Part shown: piece by piece, positions 1 to 4,653 of the stretch
Layout: every line of letters begins with the position of its first letter
Position numbering within the stretch: the first letter of the stretch is position 1
NCBI GenBank assembly: GCA_003448025.1
Contig: DLXL01000539.1
Coordinates: forward strand, 6,021 to 11,034
Reading direction: 5' to 3'
DNA: 5,014 nt
Source of the DNA: Saprospirales bacterium
GTDB lineage: Bacteria; Bacteroidota; Bacteroidia; Chitinophagales; Saprospiraceae
Notes under the pieces: model-generated
The model's database searches: none
Told to the model about the DNA's origin: nothing
What the model saw: only the letters and a program-made list of their open reading frames with translations
Position numbers and translations under genes: made by a program

Positions 1-1229
1 CCTTGCCAACGTCCGACGGCGGTTTTATAGCCGTTGGGTTAACCGGCGCAGCCATTCCGGGTAGAACTAATGTCTATGTAGTGAAATTAAATGCCGAGGG
101 TGCTCTGGAGGGCTGTTGCCATGAAAATACACCGGTAACGTTAGAAGACGTTGCTACCAATTCCTTTAATAACACCTTTACACCCGGACCATTTTTCAAC
201 CGGTCAGCGGCAACGGGTGTGGCTGCGGCAGCAAACAACCCGGCGCAAATCATGCTTTGTTCCGATCCTGTTCCGGCGGTAGAGGTGCAATGTCCGGCCA
301 ATCTGATGCAAATCCTGCCTTCGGGCGCATCAACGGTGCAGGTGGATTATGCCCAGCCAACAGCCATCACCAATTGTACCTGCGACGGGCTTGTGGTGGG
401 AAACCTGTCGGGAGGGCTCAGTGGAAGTCTGTTTGCTTTGGGCAGCCATGAGGTATGCTGGCAGGCCAGTGATGCCTGCGGCAATGCCAAAAGCTGTTGT
501 TTTCAAATCACCATCACGGAGGCGGCCAATGCCTGCGATGAAAAATCGAGCGCTTGTTTTACCTGGGAATTGCTGGACCGTACGCTGACCGCCGGCGATG
601 AGGTGGCCTATCGTTTTCGGGTAACCAACCACTGTGCGTCTGCGTTGAAATATGCGTGGTTTGAACTGCCATCGGGCGTGTCTGCTCCGGAGCCGCCTCA
701 GAACAGCGTTTATACCTCAACGCCTGCCCGGCAATATCAGGTGCGCAATCCGCATTTTTCGCCGTTTTACAGTGTACGTTTTCAGGCGCTTTCTCCGGCG
801 TTGCATAGCGGCCAATCCGAGATTTTCCGGGTAGTGCTTCCCAAACAGAGCCAACCCGATTACCTGCTTGCTGCCGCCAAACTGGAGAACGGAAGCTACG
901 CAGAAGCGCACCTCAATACCTTTGGTTGTCCCATTGGACAGCAAAGAAGCGGTGCAGATCGGAGTGCAGGTGTTGCGGAGGTGATTTTATCACCTAATCC
1001 GGCAAGGGATGCAGCCTGGCTTGATTTCACCTTACAGGAACCTGCCACGGTGAGCCTGGAGCTTTGGGACATGCAGGGTATTCCGGTTAAAATGGAAATA
1101 ACAAGAGCATTGGATGTCGGTCAGCACCGCCAAATGCTGGAGTTAGATCAGTTACCCGCCGGCATTTACCTGATCGTACTGCAAAGTCAGGGCAACCGAA
1201 CATTCAGGAAGATAGTGGTGCAACGATAA
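1..1229 (+). CDS. C-terminal part of a secreted surface protein with HYR domain and T9SS type A sorting domain (5' end outside window)
   Basis: The reading frame is open from the left edge (first full codon at 3) to TAA at 1227-1229. The TTG at 3 is most likely internal, because the first residues (PTSDGGFIAVG, then VYVVKLNAEG near 24-33) look like the end of a delta-60/'TSDGG' beta-propeller-type repeat that would continue upstream. An HYR-type immunoglobulin-like domain spans about residues 94-172 (VQCPAN start, FALGSHEVCWQASDACGN core). Residues about 183-310 form a beta-rich segment of unknown family that opens with CFTWELLD. The last 83 residues (about 326-408) are a T9SS type A sorting domain: LSPNPARD at 329-336, LELWDMQG, LPAGIYLIVL and a basic end. 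In Bacteroidota this tail directs export across the outer membrane and is then cleaved. At least a dozen cysteines, including CC pairs at 38-39 and 165-166, suggest extracellular disulfides. The role is probably surface-exposed or adhesive; the ligand is unknown. It converges on the minus-strand gene set. Confidence 0.88.
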   Translation, partial: LPTSDGGFIAVGLTGAAIPGRTNVYVVKLNAEGALEGCCHENTPVTLEDVATNSFNNTFTPGPFFNRSAATGVAAAANNPAQIMLCSDPVPAVEVQCPANLMQILPSGASTVQVDYAQPTAITNCTCDGLVVGNLSGGLSGSLFALGSHEVCWQASDACGNAKSCCFQITITEAANACDEKSSACFTWELLDRTLTAGDEVAYRFRVTNHCASALKYAWFELPSGVSAPEPPQNSVYTSTPARQYQVRNPHFSPFYSVRFQALSPALHSGQSEIFRVVLPKQSQPDYLLAAAKLENGSYAEAHLNTFGCPIGQQRSGADRSAGVAEVILSPNPARDAAWLDFTLQEPATVSLELWDMQGIPVKMEITRALDVGQHRQMLELDQLPAGIYLIVLQSQGNRTFRKIVVQR

Positions 1230-1253
1230 CAGCGCTACCATCCATACCGATTT

Positions 1254-1273
1254 GGGGATTCTCAAATATCCCC
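1254..1273. terminator. weak hairpin in the convergent spacer, possible bidirectional terminator
   Basis: GGGGAT (1254-1259) can pair with ATCCCC (1268-1273) around an 8-nt loop. It lies in the 46-bp spacer between two converging stop codons, where a shared terminator is expected. The stem is only 6 bp and no clear U-run follows on either strand, so the call is tentative. Confidence 0.3.
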
Positions 1274-1275
1274 CC

Positions 1276-2451
1276 TCAAAACCCCCATTTCACCCTCAGC
1301 ACCAAAGCATTGCCCAGGTTCTTAAACCTCTTTCCTTCCGGTATAAAAAACGACTGCGCCACCAGGTCCATATCCCAGTTGTCGGCCAGCGAATAGGTCA
1401 AAACCGGAAACAGGATCAGCGCATCAGGGCCGGGGCAATAAATCACGTTCACATTTGCGGTAAACAGCGGCGTAAAAGAGTGGGCCGTTTGTGCCAAAAC
1501 AGAATACTTGTAAGGCATCAGTTGCTTCGCTGATAAGGTCTGCAAGGCCAGGTTTTCCAAGCCTCCCCGACCATTGCCGCCCAGGCTGGTGTACAAGAAC
1601 GCACCGCCCACATACCATCCGTCTTCAAAGGTGTAACTGGCATCCAGTACCACCGTAAAGGCCCCGGTGGTATCCAGCAACCGGTTGCGCGGCTGAAACC
1701 AGGCAGCCTCGCCCTTGAACCCGGCATCACCGATAGCGCCTGCCCAGCCAAGCCCCAGCATCAGATCCTCGCGATACCAGGCGCCAATGGCCTGAAAATC
1801 ATATCCCCGGGTATTGAATCGGTACAAGAGCGCCGCTGTGGCAGACTTCTGGTCTTTGTCGCGACTCACCGCCAGGTCAAAGCCCGAATCGCCGCTCCCC
1901 ACCTTGTACCGCAGGCGCAAGGCATCGCTGCCGGGACGCTCCTCATAATCGAAGTCGAAAAAATTGTAGGCATTGAACAGATCGTTGGGGTTCCAGGTAG
2001 TGGCAATGCCCCAGTTCACCCGCTGCCGGCCAAGCACCATATCCCAGCGCCCATGCTGCCAGCGCAACGAAAGCCTGTCCACGATGCTATGGGCAATCAG
2101 CGCCGAATCCTTCACGGGCGTCCACGACAGATCCGCCAGCCCTTTTTCATAATCGATCAGGGTGGCAAAGCCCGGCGTTTGGCGCACCTGCTCGCCCCAA
2201 AATACCCGCGTGCGCAACTCCATCCGTGCCGAAAGGGCATTGGAAAACCGGTAACTCATGTTCAGCCGGTTGTGCAGAAAATTGTTGGTACGGAGCGATC
2301 CTTTATCGGGGGTAAACGACACATTATGCAAGTATTTCACATAACCCCTGCATTCAAAACGAGGCGGTGGCGCCTCCACAAGGGTGTCGTTTTGCGCCGT
2401 GACCAAGCATCCGGCGAACAGCAACAAAGCCGTTAACAGTGCCTTTTTCAC
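1276..2451 (-). CDS. uncharacterised outer-membrane beta-barrel (porin-like) protein
   Basis: This 391-residue protein starts with GTG at 2451-2449, which overlaps the stop of the upstream protease gene in GTGA. The start is supported because it gives a classic signal peptide (MKKALLTALLLFAG, probable cleavage after VTA at about residue 19), and the next in-frame Met is only at residue 65. The mature part is a series of alternating hydrophobic/polar strands rich in aromatic residues, with polar turns and a C-terminal phenylalanine (VLRVKWGF), as in outer-membrane barrels. A conserved-looking block at about 140-174 (GRQRVNWGIATTWNPNDLFN, then FDFDYEERPGSD) resembles the GRQxxxWG segment of DUF1302/alginate-export-like barrels. 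I recall similar blocks in unnamed Bacteroidota proteins but cannot assign a family. A channel or envelope role downstream of an ABC transporter is inferred only from context; no substrate can be named. It is the last gene of the minus-strand set. Confidence 0.8.
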   Translation of the reverse strand: MKKALLTALLLFAGCLVTAQNDTLVEAPPPRFECRGYVKYLHNVSFTPDKGSLRTNNFLHNRLNMSYRFSNALSARMELRTRVFWGEQVRQTPGFATLIDYEKGLADLSWTPVKDSALIAHSIVDRLSLRWQHGRWDMVLGRQRVNWGIATTWNPNDLFNAYNFFDFDYEERPGSDALRLRYKVGSGDSGFDLAVSRDKDQKSATAALLYRFNTRGYDFQAIGAWYREDLMLGLGWAGAIGDAGFKGEAAWFQPRNRLLDTTGAFTVVLDASYTFEDGWYVGGAFLYTSLGGNGRGGLENLALQTLSAKQLMPYKYSVLAQTAHSFTPLFTANVNVIYCPGPDALILFPVLTYSLADNWDMDLVAQSFFIPEGKRFKNLGNALVLRVKWGF

Positions 2452-3542
2452 GAGCCGCCTTTTTTAGCCTGTTCCGCCGAACGGATCATCACCATTTCAG
2501 CAATATTGTCCAGGTCCAGCGCCCCGATATATTGATCGTTTTCTGACACCAGCGCAAACTCGCATCCCTGCTCACGCATTTGCTGCCAGGCCGATTCAAT
2601 GGGCATGTCGGGCGTCAGATACAGGATCTTGTGCTGCATAGCCTCACGCACAGACGCCTCGCCACCCGATGCCTCCAGTCCCCGGATGATGTCGTCCCGC
2701 CCGATGGTGCCTTCCGGCTTCCCTTTACTGCCCACCAGAAAATACTTGTGCTGCCCTCGCAACAACAGACCGGCCGCGTCGCGAATGGTATCGTCCGGGC
2801 TGAGCACTGGGGTATCCTTCAGCAGCGCATCGCTCACCTTGTAGCCCTTCAACAACGACTGGGCCTGCACATGCCCTGCTTCCGACTCGGCGCCGAGAAA
2901 CACAAACAGGCCGATGAAGACCAAAAAGGGGTTGGAGTACAGCCCCAGGAAGATAAAACCAATGGCCAATAACTGCCCCAGCCGTGCCGCAATTTGGGTG
3001 GCCCGGGTGCGCGACATGCGAAAGGCGAGCAAGGCCCGCAAAACACGTCCGCCATCCATGGGAAATGCCGGAATAAGGTTGAATATCGCCAGCCAGAAGT
3101 TGACGAACATGAGGGCGTACAGGAAATTGCTCTGACCGATCGGCTGCAGGCTGGTCAGCGTTTCCATATCGAGGGAGTCGCGGAGCACCAGAAAAAGGAC
3201 CCCAACGATGAGGAAATTCACCGCAGGCCCTGCCAGGGCTACGATCAGCTCCTCTTTTGGCTTTTCCGGAAGCGATTCCATTTGCGCAACCCCGCCAATA
3301 GGCAGCAGGGTGATGCTCCGGGTTTTGATCTGAAATCGCTTGGCGGCCAGGGCATGTCCCAGCTCATGCAACGTGACGCAGCCGAAAATGGTCAATACAA
3401 ACACTACTGACCAGATGGCTTCTTCCATACCTAATCCGCGAACCAGGCTGTTAAAAACGATCCAGGCGATGAGGATCAGGAACGTCCAGTGAACGGAAAT
3501 CTGAATGCCCGACACCGAACCGAGGCGCAAAGAGGTTTTCAT
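2448..3542 (-). CDS. site-2 protease family (M50) intramembrane metalloprotease with C-terminal CBS domain pair
   Basis: This 364-residue polytopic membrane protein has the zinc-binding HExxH motif as HELGH at residues 59-63, inside a hydrophobic segment. The second metal-ligand region is NLIPAFPMDGGR at about 155-166, with the usual LDG aspartate present as D163. Hydrophobic segments lie at about 16-32, 43-64, 101-119, 140-158 and 187-217. AGPAVNF at 104-110 is typical of the family. No PDZ domain is visible. Instead, two CBS motifs follow the membrane part (about 236-290 and 297-350), as in the archaeal-type S2P group exemplified by MJ0392, where the CBS pair is thought to bind adenine nucleotides. 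Family members cleave membrane-embedded substrates such as anti-sigma factors or signal-peptide remnants; the substrate here is unknown. The ATG overlaps the ATPase stop (ATGA, 3542-3539) and the TGA overlaps the barrel gene's GTG. Both active-site motifs are intact, so it should be catalytically competent. Confidence 0.92.
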   Translation of the reverse strand: MKTSLRLGSVSGIQISVHWTFLILIAWIVFNSLVRGLGMEEAIWSVVFVLTIFGCVTLHELGHALAAKRFQIKTRSITLLPIGGVAQMESLPEKPKEELIVALAGPAVNFLIVGVLFLVLRDSLDMETLTSLQPIGQSNFLYALMFVNFWLAIFNLIPAFPMDGGRVLRALLAFRMSRTRATQIAARLGQLLAIGFIFLGLYSNPFLVFIGLFVFLGAESEAGHVQAQSLLKGYKVSDALLKDTPVLSPDDTIRDAAGLLLRGQHKYFLVGSKGKPEGTIGRDDIIRGLEASGGEASVREAMQHKILYLTPDMPIESAWQQMREQGCEFALVSENDQYIGALDLDNIAEMVMIRSAEQAKKGGS

Positions 3543-4249
3543 ACGCTGTTTTTTTGTTGAATCACATCTGATGCTATTCTTCCGTCTACGAGGGTAATCA
3601 CCCTTCGTGCACGCTCGATCACACGCGCGTCGTGCGTGGAGAAGATAAAAGTAATGCCTTCTTCCTTGTTAAGCTGGGCCATGATGTCCAACAATGTGGC
3701 GGCAGATTTGGAATCCAGATTGGCGGTGGGCTCATCCGCCAGTACAAATCTGGGTTTGGAGGCCAGGGCCCGCGCCACTGCCACGCGCTGCTGCTGGCCG
3801 CCCGACAGTTTGGCGGGACGTACGTCCAACTTGTCGGACAGCCCAACGGCGGCCATCAATTCCTGGACCCGTTTGGTGCGTGCTGCTTTGGGGACTCCCT
3901 GCAACTGCATGATAAATTCCACGTTTTCCCGCGCGGTTAGCACCGGGATGAGGTTGTAGGACTGGAATACAAATCCGATATTGTTCAGTCGGAACTGGAT
4001 CAATTCGTTGGGCGACAACCCCGTAATATCCACGCCGTTAATGATTACCCGGCCTTCTGTCGGGGTGTCGAGGCCGCCGATAAGGTTGAGCACCGTGGTT
4101 TTACCCGATCCGGAGGGCCCGACCAGAGCGGTGAATTCTCCCCGTTCAATGTGCAGGTGGATGTTGTTCACCGCCGGCACAGGTATGGCATCCGGGTTGT
4201 ATATTTTGCTCACATTGTGAACGTCTATAACCGCGTTGTCTTTCATCAT
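3539..4249 (-). CDS. ABC transporter ATP-binding protein, LolD/MacB type
   Basis: This 236-residue ATPase has all nucleotide-binding motifs in order. Walker A is GPSGSGKT (44-51), the Q-loop glutamine is Q96 in FVFQSYNLIP, the signature is LSGGQQQR (148-155), Walker B is FVLADEP (168-174), the D-loop is NLDS, and the switch histidine is H206 in STHD. The FQSYNLIP, LTARENV and PTANLDSK blocks are characteristic of the LolD/MacB/FtsE-type family, which works with FtsX-like permeases in lipoprotein release, efflux or mechanotransmission rather than classical import. The permease partner lies upstream. The start is one of two tandem ATGs (4249-4244) within the downstream copy of a 27-bp repeat; no Shine-Dalgarno sequence is visible. 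The stop overlaps the protease start in ATGA. The normally short permease-ATPase junction is expanded by inserted DNA, which may reduce coupling with the permease. Confidence 0.95.
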   Translation of the reverse strand: MMKDNAVIDVHNVSKIYNPDAIPVPAVNNIHLHIERGEFTALVGPSGSGKTTVLNLIGGLDTPTEGRVIINGVDITGLSPNELIQFRLNNIGFVFQSYNLIPVLTARENVEFIMQLQGVPKAARTKRVQELMAAVGLSDKLDVRPAKLSGGQQQRVAVARALASKPRFVLADEPTANLDSKSAATLLDIMAQLNKEEGITFIFSTHDARVIERARRVITLVDGRIASDVIQQKNSV

Positions 4250-4265
4250 GGATGGTGTTATTGTC
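4239..4265. repeat. 27-bp direct repeat, copy next to the ATPase start
   Basis: The plus-strand sequence TCTTTCATCATGGATGGTGTTATTGTC is identical to 4627-4653. On the coding strand it carries the ATPase's double ATG and the first codons (ATG ATG AAA GA). It also carries the remains of the permease C-terminal codons and stop, which are out of use here. Confidence 0.95.
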
Positions 4266-4290
4266 CGTGCTATTGGGATTTTTGGATTCT

Positions 4291-4300
4291 GACCTTTAAG
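4291..4300. repeat. left arm of an older imperfect palindrome hosting the element
   Basis: GACCTTTAAG here matches the complement of CTTGCAGGTC (4619-4628) at 8 of 10 bases. With the element and one target copy left out, the two arms come within about 20 nt of each other and form a small hairpin, so the MITE-like element appears to have landed in its loop. Confidence 0.5.
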
Positions 4301-4302
4301 GT

Positions 4303-4310
4303 TTTTGGAA
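4303..4310. repeat. left target-site duplication (TTTTGGAA)
   Basis: Together with 4609-4616 this forms an 8-bp direct repeat directly bordering the terminal inverted repeats. The wider shared string AGGTTTTTGGAA (4299-4310 and 4605-4616) includes bases that coincide with the element end, so a 9-bp duplication is also possible. Confidence 0.65.
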
Positions 4311-4333
4311 ACCTACGGTATGTACACAAGTTA
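4311..4333. repeat. left terminal inverted repeat of the MITE-like element
   Basis: This stretch is perfectly complementary to 4586-4608 over 23 bp; identity ends at 4334/4585. Confidence 0.9.
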
Positions 4334-4362
4334 TAAGTTGCTGTTAAGGCTACCCGGAAACT

Positions 4363-4381
4363 CATCTAACATCTTGTAACC
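4363..4381. repeat. internal inverted repeat, left arm (CATCTAACATCTTGTAACC)
   Basis: This is the perfect 19-bp reverse complement of 4533-4551. Each arm is directly joined to a REP-like hairpin. The core CATCTAACATCTT recurs as a direct repeat at 4421-4433, with degenerate inverted forms near 4463-4473 and 4481-4493. Confidence 0.9.
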
Positions 4382-4400
4382 ACTCGTTTCAACGAGTGGT
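4379..4400. repeat. REP-like hairpin, left, perfect palindrome
   Basis: ACCACTCGTT and AACGAGTGGT are separated by TC, giving a perfect 10-bp stem on paper (a 4-nt or larger loop in practice) with a GTTTCAAC core. Neither side has a U-run, so it is not an obvious intrinsic terminator. Confidence 0.85.
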
Positions 4401-4513
4401 CGGGAATACCCCACCCATCACATCTAACATCTTTACAGAGCATCAGCATCCATAACCTCTTAAAGATGTGATGTTTTGCAAAGAAGATAGATGTGATTTG
4501 TGGGTCGGCTTTT

Positions 4514-4535
4514 ACCCGCCGTTGAAACAGCGGGT
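4514..4535. repeat. REP-like hairpin, right, one mismatch
   Basis: ACCCGC pairs with GCGGGT and an inner GTT pairs with AAC, with one C/A mismatch between them. The loop core GTTGAAAC is the inverse of the left hairpin's GTTTCAAC. Its position is exactly symmetric with 4379-4400, so the two are inverted diverged copies of one repeat. Confidence 0.75.
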
Positions 4536-4551
4536 TACAAGATGTTAGATG
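4533..4551. repeat. internal inverted repeat, right arm
   Basis: This is the reverse complement of 4363-4381. The spacing to the outer terminal repeat differs by 5 bp between the two arms, so the element is not a perfectly symmetric palindrome. Confidence 0.9.
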
Positions 4552-4585
4552 TGTATGAACGTACCTCATAAATTGACTAGCCATT

Positions 4586-4608
4586 TAACTTGTGTACATA
4601 CCGTAGGT
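4586..4608. repeat. right terminal inverted repeat of the MITE-like element
   Basis: This is the exact reverse complement of 4311-4333. Confidence 0.9.
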
Positions 4609-4616
4609 TTTTGGAA
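4609..4616. repeat. right target-site duplication (TTTTGGAA)
   Basis: This is the partner of 4303-4310. Removing one copy and the element rejoins a short palindrome-like intergenic sequence. Confidence 0.65.
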
Positions 4617-4618
4617 GT

Positions 4619-4628
4619 CTTGCAGGTC
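4619..4628. repeat. right arm of an older imperfect palindrome hosting the element
   Basis: CTTGCAGGTC is the partner of 4291-4300. On the other strand GACCTGCAAG resembles the arms of short AGACCTGCAAGG-type palindromes that I recall as common between genes of Bacteroidota; this resemblance is from memory and unchecked. Confidence 0.45.
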
Positions 4629-4653
4629 TTTCATCATGGATGGTGTTATTGTC
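4627..4653. repeat. 27-bp direct repeat, copy overlapping the permease stop
   Basis: This is an exact second copy of 4239-4265. On the coding strand it holds the real permease end (A CAA TAA, stop at 4648-4646), followed by an orphan copy of the ATPase start (ATGATGAAAGA). Leaving out the DNA between the copies restores a permease stop 8 nt before the ATPase ATG, which is normal spacing for this gene pair. Confidence 0.95.

Larger units (their letters stand above)
4311..4608. mobile_element. MITE-like palindromic element, about 298 bp, non-coding
   Basis: The ends are perfect terminal inverted repeats of 23 bp (ACCTACGGTATGTACACAAG plus TTA). The element is flanked by the 8-bp direct repeat TTTTGGAA (4303-4310 and 4609-4616), read as a target-site duplication. 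No open frame in it resembles a protein. The interior is also inverted: from 4363 to about 4445 the left arm aligns without gaps to the complement of about 4551-4469, with patchy identity that is perfect at 4363-4381/4533-4551. The element is therefore a long diverged hairpin with a short centre near 4457. It is presumably mobilised in trans by a transposase elsewhere; the IS family cannot be named. The boundaries could shift by 1-2 bases, because the inverted identity extends 2 bp outward on each side (4309-4610) into the duplicated target. Confidence 0.72.
4566..4637 (-). other. orphan start codon with a 23-codon frame (decoy of the ATPase start)
   Basis: The duplicated ATGATGAAAGAC at 4637-4626 opens a 23-residue frame (begins MMKDLQDFQKP) that runs into the MITE-like element and stops at TGA 4568-4566. 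It has the same upstream bases as the real ATPase start, so ribosomes could begin here. Without the element the frame would end after 11 codons (MMKDLQDFQKP then TAA). It is probably a by-product of the duplication and not a gene, but it might act as an accidental leader. Confidence 0.4.

Noticed and set aside
3..5. TTG at the left edge as the true start of the surface-protein gene
   Set aside because: The encoded segment begins in the middle of a repeat-like motif and lacks a signal peptide, which a T9SS cargo must have, so the gene continues upstream.
2053..2436. 127-codon plus-strand frame opposite the barrel gene
   Set aside because: It is antisense to a well-supported gene, with basic low-quality composition and no domain; it is a shadow frame.
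2407..2451. Lipoprotein signal in the barrel protein (FAGC near residues 12-15)
   Set aside because: The -3 position is Phe rather than Leu, a normal cleavage site follows (VTA before QND), and barrels are rarely lipidated.
4379..4400. Intrinsic transcription terminator after the permease gene
   Set aside because: The stem is good, but no U-run follows on the minus strand, and its mirror copy shows it belongs to the repeat element.
4363..4551. Possible CRISPR array, because short motifs recur at intervals
   Set aside because: The repeats are mostly inverted and imperfect, have irregular spacing and number too few; they are better explained as a palindromic element.
4366..4584. 72-codon minus-strand frame across the element
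   Set aside because: It follows the palindrome, has no recognisable domain or plausible start context, and its ends coincide with repeat features; it is a chance frame.
4250..4645. Promoter of the Bacteroidota type (TAnnTTTG) driving the ATPase from within the gap
   Set aside because: No convincing -7 element with a matching -33 TTG was found on the minus strand, so the ATPase group is best read as continuing from the permease transcript.
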